Assembly: GCA_963676075.2 (NCBI GenBank)
Contig: CAXXNZ010000028.1
Coordinates: 186,001 to 250,000 of the forward strand
Length of the DNA: 64,000 nucleotides
Origin: JAHJQZ01 sp963676075
GTDB taxonomy: Bacteria > Pseudomonadota > Alphaproteobacteria > Rhizobiales > Devosiaceae
Direction of reading: 5' to 3'
Below are positions 52,581 through 62,457 of this stretch, one piece after another (position 1 is the stretch's first letter; each line of letters opens with the position of its first letter). Below the pieces are notes generated by a model. It was not told the DNA's origin. It saw nothing but the letters and a program-made list of their open reading frames with translations, and did no database searches. A program made the translations under genes and the position numbers.

Positions 52581-53000
52581 TGGCAACGGAATGAACGACA
52601 GGGGTGACGTGCGGAGATCAAGACGGACGTTGGAGTTAGGGCCAAATAAACGGCGGCTAAGCGCTCCATTCCGACAGCGCAGGCCTGATTCACGACCACC
52701 TGAAAGCAGTCACTCACCAAAAAACGCATGAACAGGCAGCGTTCACGGTACTTGGGCTTCCCGGCGTCTGCCGGCCCCTTTCCAACGTCCGTATAGCACA
52801 GGTGGATCCGATCAGCGATGGGTCGAGTATCCCGGGCCTCTTGCCCTGCAAAAAACAGATTATGCGCCAATCCTCGAATGCTTCCAAAGCTCATGCATCG
52901 CCGAATTGGTGGCACTGAAAATCGAAGCAAACGTGCTTATCCTGATACACGCTGAACCGGACCGGTGTGGGTCGAGCCGGGGCAACGGCTTCTTCGGCCA
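52581..53000. other. 420-bp stretch without a supported gene
   Basis: A minus-strand frame of 134 codons (52526-52930) is open but has no recognisable domain and no good ribosome site, and it runs through the iteron repeats. I see no tRNA copy, integrase or IS end that would mark the right border of the inserted segment. Confidence 0.5.
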
Positions 53001-54335
53001 CTACTGCAGCCTGATGCCGTAAATGTCGGGAAGGATGCCCAGCTGCGCAGCGAGCAGGTGCTCGGTCACGCCAACCTGGTACGCGGCTTCGGCAGCTGCA
53101 ACTCGGGTTTCCGCGAGGCGCGAGGTGGCGCTGATCCGATCCGAAACGCCGCGCTCACCCAACTTGCTTTCCTGCAGAATACCGTAGAGCGCATCCTGAG
53201 CGCTCTGGACAGCGCGCTCGGCCAATGTCCGTCGATCGCGGGCGGCCGCAAGCGCCTCGAAAAGGGAACCGACGCCGGCCGCAACGCCAATCCGCGCCGC
53301 ATCTACCGCAAGGCCGGCCGCCTGCGCCTCGTATCGCGCCTGAAACACGCGGGCGCCGGAACCCGCATCAAGTGGCACGCTGAGGCGCAAGCTTACCCGC
53401 CCGACCGGCTCGAGCCCGGAAATCAGAGTGTCGGAAGTACCGCCGAAATCGAGGTTGAGGTCCAGTTTTGCGCCTGCGCCGGCATGAATGGAATCGGCAT
53501 AGGCGTCAGCCGCCATCGCGTTGTTCGTGCTGGCGCTGAGCTTGGCATTGTTCCGAAACGCCATGTCAATTGCCATATCTTCACTCGTCGGCAGCGCACT
53601 GGCGATGGACGCCATCCGATCAAACCTGGCCGGGTACATGCCGGCAATGCCATAAAAGGCCTTCCTGGCCTGTTGCGCGTTCAGTTTGGCGCCGATTACG
53701 GAAATTGCGAGCTGTTGAATCTGAATGTCGACAAGAGACAGATCGACACGGGACGCCGTGCCCACCGCGATTTCGGCCTGCACCTGATCGCGCAAGGCCA
53801 GCAAATCGTTCTGCTGGCGCTCGTAGATCGTACCGATGCTCCACGCCAACTGAAGACTCGCCAGCGCACTGGCCAGGTCGACAATGGTCGCGGCCAGCTC
53901 GTCATTGGCTTCATTGGCAGCCGCATCGGCCGAGCGTTGCGAACTCCTGGTCCTGAAGGTGCGTGCGCCGCCGTCATAAAGCGGAAGCGAAACACGAACG
54001 CCGTAGGTATAGCGCGTCGCCCCATCGCTGCTCAGAGCGCTTTCGACGTAAAGACTGGAATTGTCCAGATAGTCGAGTTCCGCAGCTTCAGCCCCCTGCT
54101 CGGCGGCATGCCAGCGTGCAGCGGCGCTGTTGACGCTTGCCGCCTGGCCAATGGCCTGACGGATGATCTCACCGGCGTCGCCAACGGGCGCACTGGCTGA
54201 GCTCAGCTCAACAAAACTGTCGGCCTGAATGGGAAAATACGGATCGAAAAGGTTTGCAGGGTCCGCAGCAGCGGCACCACTTGAACCAGCCGCCGCACAT
54301 ACAAAGGCAATGACTGCCTTGGCGCGATCAAACAT
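53001..54335 (-). CDS. TolC-family outer-membrane efflux protein
   Basis: 444 aa with a signal peptide (MFDRAKAVIAFVCAAAGSSGAAAAD, cleavage near residue 24). Two outer-membrane-factor repeats with long heptad-rich helices (about 55-235 and 250-435), YGVRVSLPLYDGG near 110 and GRVSLRLSVPLDAG near 310 as the two beta-strand/equatorial repeats typical of TolC. Probably the outer channel for the type-I secretion parts at 58985-64000, although 4.6 kb of signalling genes lie between. Transcribed in the same direction as those genes. Confidence 0.88.
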   Translation of the reverse strand: MFDRAKAVIAFVCAAAGSSGAAAADPANLFDPYFPIQADSFVELSSASAPVGDAGEIIRQAIGQAASVNSAAARWHAAEQGAEAAELDYLDNSSLYVESALSSDGATRYTYGVRVSLPLYDGGARTFRTRSSQRSADAAANEANDELAATIVDLASALASLQLAWSIGTIYERQQNDLLALRDQVQAEIAVGTASRVDLSLVDIQIQQLAISVIGAKLNAQQARKAFYGIAGMYPARFDRMASIASALPTSEDMAIDMAFRNNAKLSASTNNAMAADAYADSIHAGAGAKLDLNLDFGGTSDTLISGLEPVGRVSLRLSVPLDAGSGARVFQARYEAQAAGLAVDAARIGVAAGVGSLFEALAAARDRRTLAERAVQSAQDALYGILQESKLGERGVSDRISATSRLAETRVAAAEAAYQVGVTEHLLAAQLGILPDIYGIRLQ

Positions 54336-54723
54336 TGCAACTTTTCTCTACTCAACTCGAAACGCGCATCCTCCCGTTAAACATGAACTGTTAACCTTAA
54401 TAGTCAGTTACAGCGCATTACTATCGAAATCAGAAATGCCAGGTTCACACCTGCATGTCTTTCGGTCGGGTACAGAGGTTCGGCCCAGAGAGTCTGCTAG
54501 TTTGACTTGGCTGGAATGCGAAGGAGACGTTTCGCGCGCAGGCGCATATCAACAATTGCTTACGACAACAGTCAGTTGAAACGAGACGCTGTTGCGGGCG
54601 AGGCGGCACCCACCAATTCGCACACCATTCCAGGGTTTGTGGGGGATGCGGTTTCCAACGCGTCCCGAAGGGATAGGGCGCAAATCGCACTTACGCGCGC
54701 CAAATCCCGAACCGCCCTAGACC
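54336..54723. other. 388-bp gap between the TolC-family gene and the hybrid kinase gene
   Basis: An AT-richer part (54360-54430, with GTTAACCTTAATAG) probably contains the promoter of the TolC-family gene. No gene, RNA or clear hairpin was recognised in the remainder. Confidence 0.5.
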
Positions 54724-57700
54724 CTAAGCCACGTTTGCCAGAATCGTTGCGACCACGTCCTCGTCGGACGAACGGGACTTGATCAGCGTTGCGGCCACCA
54801 GGTCGCGAATGTCGTCATCAACATCCTCCACCGACAGCGCAACGATCGGGACGCGTCGGCTGCTGCCCTGGCCGGACAGCTCGCCGAGAAGACCGACGAC
54901 CGCTTCGCCAAGCAAGTTCGGTTCGACGACGATGAGGTCAAAGACTTGCTCATTGAGAAGGGAGCGCGCCCTGTCGACGCTCTCGCCGGAGACAACTTCC
55001 GCCCGATCCTGAAGCGCAAGTGTGAGGAGCTGACGTTGGCCGAGATCCTCTTCGATGTGCAGGATGCGTGGCAGGGATCCGGGCGCGCGACCGTCTAGGG
55101 CATTCAGGGACAGGTCGACATCGCCCGCGAGTGTGCGTTCGAGGCCTGCGCCCTCTCCTTCCTCGACCAGCGGCAGGTCGACGTAGAAAGTCGTGCCAAC
55201 GCCGACCTCGGTGGTGAAATCGATGCTGCCGCCCATACGCTCGACAATCTGCTTACTGATATGCAGCCCCAGGCCCGTCCCGCCCTTTGCACGGCCAGCG
55301 GAGGAATCGGCCTGACTGAAACGCTGGAACACCTTGGTGCGGAAACCTTTGGGAATGCCCGGACCGTTATCGCTCACCAGAATACGGACCTGGTCACCAT
55401 GGTGTTCCATGCCGATCCTGACCGATCCGCCTTCAGGAGAGAATTTCGCGGCGTTGGACAAAAGATTCGTCAGGACCTGGATCAGCCGCTCCGCGTCCAC
55501 GCGGACGTGGGACTCGGCATAGGGCTCGGGCACGAAGCTGACGCCGAACCGCTCGGCATAGGACTGGTTGGCAACGATGGCCTGCCAGATCAGGTCGCCC
55601 AGTTCCAGGGTTTCAAAGTCGAACCGCATCTTGCCGGCGGCGATCTTGTCGATGTCCAGAATGTCGTTGATCAGATGGATCAGCCGCTCGGAATTCTTGT
55701 GCGCGATCTCCAGCAGTTCCCGCTCGTCTTCCGGAAAGTCCGGGTCGAGCGTTGCAAGGATAAAGCCGAGCGATCCGCGAATGGACGAGAGTGGTGTGCG
55801 CAGCTCGTGGCTGACCACCGAGATGAACTCGCCCTTTATCAGATCCATCTCGTGCCGTTCGGTGACATCGAGCACCTGCATGATGTAGTAGCGCGGCGAT
55901 CCATCGGCATGATGGGCGAGCGACACCGTCATCAGGCCCCACAATTCGCTGCCGTCCTTGTGCACGAAATGCTGTTCGACATGGCCCGATTTGTCCTGAT
56001 TGTCGCGCGCGGACCGGACGAGATTTCGGTATTCGGCCGCGCTGCATTCGGGCACCAGCTCGCCAAAGGCCCGTCCCGCGAATTGCTTCGGGCCGTAGCC
56101 GAAAAAGTCGCAAGCAGCCGTATTGGCGGTGATCACGCGCTCATCGAGATCGAGAAGCAGCATGCCGATCGATGCGGATTCCATCGCACTGCGGAAAGTC
56201 TCTTCGCTGGCCGCGATTTCCTTGGTCTTTTGCGCGACCATTTGGGAAATCGTTTCGGTGCGCTGGACGAAGAACATCATCAGCACGCCGATCAAGACAG
56301 TCAGGGCGAGCCCGCTGCCCAGCACCAATTGCGATTCATTGCTGGCCGTTGCCGCCTCAAAGGCCGGCGTGCTGGTCCACTCGAGGGTCCAGGGTTTCTG
56401 CATGATCTCGATCTGGTGCACGACACTGTACTTGGCCTGATCGCCCGGACCGGGTTCGTCCTCCTGGCTTTCATAGATCAAGCTGTCGGCGTTAACTTCT
56501 TCGCCGTCGAATACCCGAAGATGAAACATCGTGCCCTGCGCCTGGGTCAGGTTCCGCATGAAGCTGCGCCCGACGAAAGGCGCATAGACCCAGCCACGAA
56601 ACGCTGCGCGCCGTTCCGCAACGGTATTGACCGCAGCATCGCTGTCATAGAATGGCTGCAACAGCAAAAAACCGGGACTTTTGGTCTGGTCCTGCACCAG
56701 CAGGATGCGCCCCGTGATCGCCGCCCGGCCGGTGTCGCGTGCCAGCGTCGCGGCTTCGTATCGATTGCGTTCGAACGCAATGTCGAGGCCGACCGCCTCC
56801 TTGTTGATGTCCACCGGCTCGATATAGGTGATGACGAAATGTTCCGGCCCATCGATTTTCGGATGGCTGTCGAAATCGGGCACGCCGTCTTGCCGGGTTT
56901 CGGCGATGAAATCGCTCAGGTTTTCACCGGTGACATCGGCGATGAAGCCTATACCATTGATGCCGGGGAACAATTTCTGCACGTCGAGCGCTTCGACATA
57001 GGCTTTCCATTCGTCACGCGAAATCCGATTCGAGCCGGCGAAAAAGCCCACACCGCCGCGCAGGCCGGTTTCGTAGGCCTCCATGCGCGTGCCAAGAGCA
57101 ATTTCGTTTTCCGCGGTGAGCGCTTTGAAGCGATTGAAGATGCGGCTTTCGACCTGGCTGTCGATTTCGTGCCAGGCCAGAAAGGTGATCGCCAGCGGGA
57201 TGAGAAGAATCAGTGCAAGATTGCGTGGCATGACGCCCACGGGGCGGTCGCGCCAAACCACGACGCCTTTTCGGCCAAACAGGATCAGGGTCAGTGGCAC
57301 GAGCACCAGAACGCCCATCACGTCGCCCAGCCACCACTTGGTCCAGCTGGGAACAACAAAATCCAAATCGATCATGCCGGTGCCATACAGAGCGCCGGTC
57401 CCGACGCTCGCGGCAATGAGACAGGAAATCGGACCCGCGATGCCAAAAAAAGTGACGACATCCATGCCGCGGCGAAGTGTGAGCGGATTGCCGAATAAGC
57501 GTTCGACCGCGAACGTTGCGACCAGTGCCTGCACCGTCGAACCGATCGCGATCAGCGCCGCGATGCCGAGATTGGCGTTCAGCCAGCTGTCGAGCGAAAG
57601 GCCGGCGCCGCTTACCATGGCGTTGAGGATGAACGATCCGACAAACAGCCCTGGCCACATGCTGCGCCCGTAAATTATGAGAGCTGCGATGGCGATGCCC

Positions 57701-57861
57701 GAGGGCGGCCAGATCAGTGTCACATAGCCGGGCGGTGCCGCAAGCAGCAGGCCGACTTTGCCCGTCACCACATAGATAACGGTCAGCATCAGCGCCCGCG
57801 CCAGTATTGCCGCTGAACCGGGCAGAGATAACCCGTCAATGATCCTGGTGATGGCGGTCAC
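54724..57861 (-). CDS. MASE1-CHASE-PAS hybrid sensor histidine kinase with degenerate receiver
   Basis: 1045 aa. MASE1 membrane domain (about 15-225, eight segments), a CHASE-type extracytoplasmic sensor (about 240-490), a further membrane helix near 508-528, PAS domain (about 545-665, DLDERVITANTAACDFFGY), HisKA with phospho-acceptor His near 683 in VVSHELRTPLSS, HATPase_c (NLLSNAAKF near 790, DNGPGIP, GGTGLGLHISK near 865) and a C-terminal receiver-like domain (about 930-1045). In that receiver the expected phospho-Asp position reads VVEPN, i.e. Glu (about 981), and the acidic pocket is EED. GTG start at 57861 overlaps the upstream regulator stop (GTGA) with GAGG before it. Confidence 0.9.
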   Translation of the reverse strand: MTAITRIIDGLSLPGSAAILARALMLTVIYVVTGKVGLLLAAPPGYVTLIWPPSGIAIAALIIYGRSMWPGLFVGSFILNAMVSGAGLSLDSWLNANLGIAALIAIGSTVQALVATFAVERLFGNPLTLRRGMDVVTFFGIAGPISCLIAASVGTGALYGTGMIDLDFVVPSWTKWWLGDVMGVLVLVPLTLILFGRKGVVVWRDRPVGVMPRNLALILLIPLAITFLAWHEIDSQVESRIFNRFKALTAENEIALGTRMEAYETGLRGGVGFFAGSNRISRDEWKAYVEALDVQKLFPGINGIGFIADVTGENLSDFIAETRQDGVPDFDSHPKIDGPEHFVITYIEPVDINKEAVGLDIAFERNRYEAATLARDTGRAAITGRILLVQDQTKSPGFLLLQPFYDSDAAVNTVAERRAAFRGWVYAPFVGRSFMRNLTQAQGTMFHLRVFDGEEVNADSLIYESQEDEPGPGDQAKYSVVHQIEIMQKPWTLEWTSTPAFEAATASNESQLVLGSGLALTVLIGVLMMFFVQRTETISQMVAQKTKEIAASEETFRSAMESASIGMLLLDLDERVITANTAACDFFGYGPKQFAGRAFGELVPECSAAEYRNLVRSARDNQDKSGHVEQHFVHKDGSELWGLMTVSLAHHADGSPRYYIMQVLDVTERHEMDLIKGEFISVVSHELRTPLSSIRGSLGFILATLDPDFPEDERELLEIAHKNSERLIHLINDILDIDKIAAGKMRFDFETLELGDLIWQAIVANQSYAERFGVSFVPEPYAESHVRVDAERLIQVLTNLLSNAAKFSPEGGSVRIGMEHHGDQVRILVSDNGPGIPKGFRTKVFQRFSQADSSAGRAKGGTGLGLHISKQIVERMGGSIDFTTEVGVGTTFYVDLPLVEEGEGAGLERTLAGDVDLSLNALDGRAPGSLPRILHIEEDLGQRQLLTLALQDRAEVVSGESVDRARSLLNEQVFDLIVVEPNLLGEAVVGLLGELSGQGSSRRVPIVALSVEDVDDDIRDLVAATLIKSRSSDEDVVATILANVA

Positions 57862-58322
57862 GGGCCGGCCTCGCTCGTCTGCACTGCGGCCTGTCGGTCC
57901 GCGCCCGAAAACGCGTCGGTCGCGTCACCGGACGGAGCAGATGGCTCCCCGCCCAGCATCTCGGCGGCCAGTCGATCGAGGTCTTCGACGACGGCGGGCA
58001 GTTCCCGGTTCTTCACGATATAGCGGATGGCGCCCAGGCGTTGCGCCCACGCGACGTCCATCGCCTTGGCGCGGGTCGACATCATAATGACCGGGATATG
58101 CGCGGTCGTGGCGCCGTTGTTCAGGTGCCAGAGAAGCTGAAAGCCATCCATATGCACCATGTTGACGTCGAGGACGATCAGATCGGGCATCAGTTGTTCA
58201 ACGAGATCAAGCGCCAAGTTCGGTTCAGCGCATTGTTTGACTTCGATCTCGTGGATACCCAGAACGACCTCGCACAGTCTACGCCAGTCGGGGTCGTCGT
58301 CGATAATCAAGACTTTCGGCAT
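57858..58322 (-). CDS. Single-domain response regulator
   Basis: 154 aa. CheY-like receiver with acidic pocket IIDDDPDW at the N-terminus, phospho-Asp in LIVLDVNMVHMDGF (about residue 54), MMSTR switch residue and Lys in YIVKN. Residues beyond 125 form a polar tail without an output domain. ATG at 58322 starts the core domain; an ATG at 58358 would add 12 residues. Overlaps the hybrid kinase start, so it is likely part of the same phosphorelay. Confidence 0.88.
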   Translation of the reverse strand: MPKVLIIDDDPDWRRLCEVVLGIHEIEVKQCAEPNLALDLVEQLMPDLIVLDVNMVHMDGFQLLWHLNNGATTAHIPVIMMSTRAKAMDVAWAQRLGAIRYIVKNRELPAVVEDLDRLAAEMLGGEPSAPSGDATDAFSGADRQAAVQTSEAGP

Positions 58323-58565
58323 GGCGTTCGCCCGGATGCTGTTGTTCTTTCGCTGCATTCGATACTATCTGAGGGTAGACTCGCTGGTTACATAATATGC
58401 TCAAATGCCAATTGATTTTGTACACTGCTCTTTACAGATTAAAAGAATAGTTACTGAAGACACTTCTAGACTGCCTTGAGCGTTGCGATGATAAACTTCC
58501 CTTCTCCAATGCAACAAGGAACTTCATGCGATCACACGTGGCGCCCGCATCAACCGGAGAACGAA

Positions 58566-58964
58566 GTGAGCGAACTCAGAAAAATCCTTTATGCAGACGA
58601 CGAGGCCGATTTGCGCCGGATTGTTTCGATGGTGCTTAGAAAGCTCGGCGGCTTTGAGGTCGAGCTGTGTGAAGATGGCGCTCAGGCACTTGCCGCCGCC
58701 GAACGATTTGCACCGGATCTCATCCTTCTCGACGTCATGATGCCGGTGATGACCGGCCCCGAGGCTTTGTCAAAGCTACGCGAGAACGAGGCGACAGCCG
58801 GCATTCCGGTGGCCTTCATCACCGCCAAGGTGCGCCCGCAGGACCTCGAAAAGCTCAAAAGCGGCAAGAGGATCGGCGTGCTGACCAAGCCGTTCGAATC
58901 CGAGATGCTATCCGACCAGGTCCGGGCCCTTTGGGAGGAACTTTCCGCCGAACCCATGGACTAG
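58566..58964 (+). CDS. Single-domain response regulator (CheY-like)
   Basis: 132 aa. Complete receiver: YADDEADLRR pocket, phospho-Asp in LILLDVMMPVMTGPE (about residue 55), Thr in AFITAK and Lys in LTKPFESE. No output domain. GTG at 58566 is chosen because GGAG lies six bases upstream; the frame 30 codons further up lacks a site. Divergent from the other regulator and kinase across a 243-bp AT-rich gap (58323-58565) that probably holds both promoters. Confidence 0.9.
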   Translation: MSELRKILYADDEADLRRIVSMVLRKLGGFEVELCEDGAQALAAAERFAPDLILLDVMMPVMTGPEALSKLRENEATAGIPVAFITAKVRPQDLEKLKSGKRIGVLTKPFESEMLSDQVRALWEELSAEPMD

Positions 58965-58984
58965 GTCAGGCCCGCCGCGCGGCC

Positions 58985-60349
58985 CTATCTTTCGCGCATC
59001 GCCGCGTCGACACTGCGGCGGATGGGTGCTAGCAGATAGTCCAAAAGACTGCGATTTCCCGTGATGATATCCGCGATGACAGTCATGCCGGGCGTCACTG
59101 GCCGGCCCGGATCGTCGCCGACAAAGCGCGTATCGAGGTCTATGAAGGCTTTGTAATAGGGAGTGCCGTCTTCGGTCACGAAGGTAGACGGCGATATTCG
59201 CGCGACCCGGCCCGGAACCGATCCGTAGCGGGTATAATCGTAGGTCAGCACCTTGATTTTTGCCTCTTGACCGACCCGGATATGGCCGACGTCGCGCGTC
59301 GAGATACGGACTTCGACTAGTGGCGGCGCGACGTCTGGCACGATCTCCATAAGGATCGCGCGCGGCGCAACCACGCCTCCGACCGTGCGCGTCGCCAGTC
59401 CCTTGATGCGACCGTCCATTGGCGCCCGGATCGTCAACCGCTCAACGCGGTCTTGCGCGCGATCGATACTGAGTTGGAGCTCTGCAGCTTCCCGCGTCAG
59501 TTGGCTGATTTCGCTGGTAATCTCGGCGGTGAATGTTGCCTGCAGCTCGACCATCCGGAATCGGGCTTCGCGTATGCCCTCCCGAAGGCCATCGCCGTCA
59601 AGTTCGAGCGTTTCCGCCTGTCCGACAAGTGCTGCCATCTCCCGCTCGGTCCCGAGTATATGGCCACGCGAAAGCAATCCTTCATCGACAAGCGCCTGCC
59701 GGGCCTGCAGTTGCTCGCGTGCCAACACGATCTGCCTAGACAGTGAATCCTTTTGCGCGTTGAGAGCGGCAAGCCGTGCCTCGCGCTCGCGTACTTGCTG
59801 CCCAAGCACCTGCGACTGGCTGTCGAGGCTCTGTTTGCGCGCCACGCGCGCCCGTTGTTCGGCCTCTGCTATTTCCCGGTATCTCGGGTCGACGTTATCA
59901 AGAACCGGGGCATTGTCGTCGAGCGACCGCGAAAGCAGATCGATCCGAAGCAAAACGCCTGACAACCGGGTCTGAAACTGGTCGAGCTCGGACTGGGCCA
60001 CTTCGGGCCCCAACCTGAGAAGAGCCTGCCCCTTCGCAACGCGCTCGCCTTCGTCAACGAGGATTTCGGAAACGATGCCACCTTCGAGATGCTGCACGGT
60101 CTGAATCTGCTCGGTCGGGATGACCTCGCCCGAACTGACCGAGATTTCCGCCAGTGGAAGGAAGTACGACCAAGTGGTCAAAGCGGCAAAACAGCCGAAA
60201 ATGGCAAAAACCGTGACAACCGCGAACCGGCTGGTTCCCTTGCGATCGAAAAGCTGGTTGGCCGTTACCGCGGCCTCCCCGGTCAACAAATCACGCAAAC
60301 CTACCTGCGGACCGTCGACGTTTTCCGTATGGGTGATGGCTGCGTTCAT
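58985..60349 (-). CDS. HlyD-family type I secretion periplasmic adaptor
   Basis: 454 aa. Short cytoplasmic N-terminus, one membrane helix (about 43-63, VVTVFAIFGCFAALTTWSYF), lipoyl/barrel-sandwich half (GEVIPTEQIQTVQHLEGGIVSEILV near 75 and IRAPMDGRIKGLATRTVGGVV near 310) around a long coiled coil (about 115-300), then the beta-barrel and C-terminus typical of HlyD. Links an inner-membrane ABC exporter to a TolC channel. ATG 60349 overlaps the exporter stop by four bases. The secreted protein gene is not in the window. Confidence 0.92.
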   Translation of the reverse strand: MNAAITHTENVDGPQVGLRDLLTGEAAVTANQLFDRKGTSRFAVVTVFAIFGCFAALTTWSYFLPLAEISVSSGEVIPTEQIQTVQHLEGGIVSEILVDEGERVAKGQALLRLGPEVAQSELDQFQTRLSGVLLRIDLLSRSLDDNAPVLDNVDPRYREIAEAEQRARVARKQSLDSQSQVLGQQVREREARLAALNAQKDSLSRQIVLAREQLQARQALVDEGLLSRGHILGTEREMAALVGQAETLELDGDGLREGIREARFRMVELQATFTAEITSEISQLTREAAELQLSIDRAQDRVERLTIRAPMDGRIKGLATRTVGGVVAPRAILMEIVPDVAPPLVEVRISTRDVGHIRVGQEAKIKVLTYDYTRYGSVPGRVARISPSTFVTEDGTPYYKAFIDLDTRFVGDDPGRPVTPGMTVIADIITGNRSLLDYLLAPIRRSVDAAMRER

Positions 60350-62457
60350 TGACTTGCGACCTTTGATAGACCCGCGATTTCGCGCGGTGCGCATATGCGC
60401 GCAAGCGTGCCGTGGTTGAGGACGATGAGGCGATCGGCAACCGAGACCAATTCGGGAGAATGCGTTGCCATAATCACGGTGCGGCTGCCGCGAAGTCGGT
60501 CGATTGCACCGAGTATCGCCCGCCGTGCGGCAATGCTTGCCGTGTCGGGCTCGTCGAGCAGAATAAGATTGGTATCGGACAGGAACACCCGCGTGAGTGC
60601 GATGGCCTTTGCCAGGCCGCTATTGGCGTCGAGTGACGTCATTACTGTGCCGAAACCTAGCGGCAGATGCTCGATCTGTTCGAGAATCCCCATCTGCCGG
60701 CAAACCAGATCGCGCACCGGCCGCCGCTCGACCTCGACCCCGAGGTTGAGATAGTCGGCAATCGGGATTGGCAGCATACGTTCGCCGCGTTTCAAATAGC
60801 CGATGGATTGGCGTAGCGCGTTTTGCGAGATCTGACGGGGATTGATGCCGTCGATGGTGACGGCGCCGAACTGCGGTTCGAGCATGCCGGCAATCAGGTC
60901 GAGTGTCGTGGATTTGCCGGCGCCGGCGTGACCCGTGATCGCAATTATCTCGCCGGGATCGACGCTGAAACTGACATTTCTGAGCGCGGCGGTTTGTCCG
61001 CGTTCATACGTCATCATGACGGAGGAGAACGCGACGCTACCCTTCATGCCGCCGCCACGGCCGCTCAGGCGGTTGTCGCGCGGCGGCGGAAGTGCCGCGT
61101 TGAGAATGGATGCACTGTTTTCAGCCGCCGCTCTGATGTCGCTCCAACGCAGATAGCCCTGCATCAGGGAGGGCAGCGGTGCGCTCATGCGCCAGACCAG
61201 CGCCACGGAGGCGATGAGCGCTCCCACCGACAGCGTGCCGGATATCGCCATAGAGGCCCCGCCGCCAAGCGTTGCCAGCACGGCGAGGGATACCAGTGTA
61301 CTGGCCGAGACCTGCGCGCCGACCGAAGTGCGCAGGCGAAACAACTCCATTTCGGCGAGGCGTGCCGATGCTTCGCGGAACCGGTTGAGCCACTGTGCGC
61401 TGGTGCCCTCCGCCATGATGGTGTCGTAGCCAGTGATGATCTCGTAATTGGTCGCGCTGTACGCATCGGCCTGCTGCGCGGCCATCTGCGTGCGGCGCAC
61501 GGCCGGCGACAAAAGGGCGAGGATGCCCGCCGCGCCGACGACAAGGATGGCAGCCGGCACCAGCGCCAGCCAGCCGGCGAGATAGGCGAGCGCCAGCACG
61601 TATAGCAGCGCAAAGGGCGCTTCCACGAAGGCGACGCCGATCGGGCCGATGAAGAATGAGCGAACCCGGTCGATCTCCCTGAGGCGCGACCGGCTGGCCC
61701 GCGCACCGAACCCGGCCTCGAAAAGCGAGGGCGCACGCAACAGGCGACCGAAAAGCCTGGATTTGGCACTGAGATCGACCAGTCCGGACGTCCGAGCCAT
61801 GAGGATACTACGCATGCCGCGCAGCAGCATGTCGCCCAAAAGACTCAGTAACAGACCCACCGCCAGAAGGTAGAGAAGCGTCCGGTCGCCGGCGGCCAGC
61901 ACCTGGTCGTAGACGGCAAGGGTGAACAGCGGCAAAGCCAAGCCGAGCAGATTTGACAACACCGTCAGCGCGACGAGGGGTACGAGCGTGCCGCTGGCCG
62001 CGTCCGTGGTCATGCCGAACCATGTCGCCAGCGGCCCGCGCTTCTGGTCGGTGCGCGGCGTCGCGTCGAGCATGAGCGCCCGGCCTATTGTACCCGGATC
62101 GGGAGGATCGGTTTCGAGGCCGGTGTCGGGATTGAGGCATCGAAGAGCACCGTAGGAGCCGGGTATGAAGACCCTGAGCATTCCGTTCGGACATTCGAAG
62201 GCGAAAAGCGCGGAATCGAGCGCCACGTCACGCAGCCGACGCTGCGCCAGTTCCGGAGCGAGGGACAGGCTCAGGGAAAGCCTCGCCAGCGCGTCCATGC
62301 CCAAAGACCGGTCGAGCGGCGCCGTGCAAGCGAGATCGATGCGGCTCACATCGGCGCCAGCCTCGTGCAGCAACCGGCGGATACCTTCGTGATCGGTGAC
62401 GAGTTTCGGCTCGGCGCCGGTATCCTGCGGCGTCTCGTGCGGGGTCGGGGCGGCCAT
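60346..62457 (-). CDS. Type I secretion ABC transporter, permease-ATPase fusion (subunit 1)
   Basis: 703 aa. N-terminal ~130 residues resemble a protease-dead C39-like domain, then a six-helix exporter region (about 150-440) with the T1SS hallmark LFTLAVYDQVLAAGDRTLLYLLAVG, then the nucleotide-binding domain: Walker A GHAGAGKST (about 505), Walker B LILLDEPDTAS (about 632), H-loop His in MATHSPEL. The signature, normally LSGGQ, reads NSGLA, so the site is degenerate. It is one base short of abutting subunit 2 and overlaps hlyD, and probably works as a heterodimer with subunit 2. Confidence 0.88.
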   Translation of the reverse strand: MAAPTPHETPQDTGAEPKLVTDHEGIRRLLHEAGADVSRIDLACTAPLDRSLGMDALARLSLSLSLAPELAQRRLRDVALDSALFAFECPNGMLRVFIPGSYGALRCLNPDTGLETDPPDPGTIGRALMLDATPRTDQKRGPLATWFGMTTDAASGTLVPLVALTVLSNLLGLALPLFTLAVYDQVLAAGDRTLLYLLAVGLLLSLLGDMLLRGMRSILMARTSGLVDLSAKSRLFGRLLRAPSLFEAGFGARASRSRLREIDRVRSFFIGPIGVAFVEAPFALLYVLALAYLAGWLALVPAAILVVGAAGILALLSPAVRRTQMAAQQADAYSATNYEIITGYDTIMAEGTSAQWLNRFREASARLAEMELFRLRTSVGAQVSASTLVSLAVLATLGGGASMAISGTLSVGALIASVALVWRMSAPLPSLMQGYLRWSDIRAAAENSASILNAALPPPRDNRLSGRGGGMKGSVAFSSVMMTYERGQTAALRNVSFSVDPGEIIAITGHAGAGKSTTLDLIAGMLEPQFGAVTIDGINPRQISQNALRQSIGYLKRGERMLPIPIADYLNLGVEVERRPVRDLVCRQMGILEQIEHLPLGFGTVMTSLDANSGLAKAIALTRVFLSDTNLILLDEPDTASIAARRAILGAIDRLRGSRTVIMATHSPELVSVADRLIVLNHGTLARICAPREIAGLSKVASQ

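Noticed and set aside
52537..52731. A small plus-strand protein with Thr-Pro repeats
   Set aside because: The repeat is explained by the 9-bp DNA repeats; no start signal.
52526..52930. A 134-codon minus-strand gene (possible transposase remnant)
   Set aside because: No catalytic motif or terminal inverted repeats, no ribosome site, and it reads through the iteron repeats.
55261..57498. A 745-codon open frame on the plus strand opposite the hybrid kinase
   Set aside because: It is antisense to a kinase with full domain motifs; long antisense frames are expected in GC-rich DNA and this one has no recognisable domain or ribosome site.
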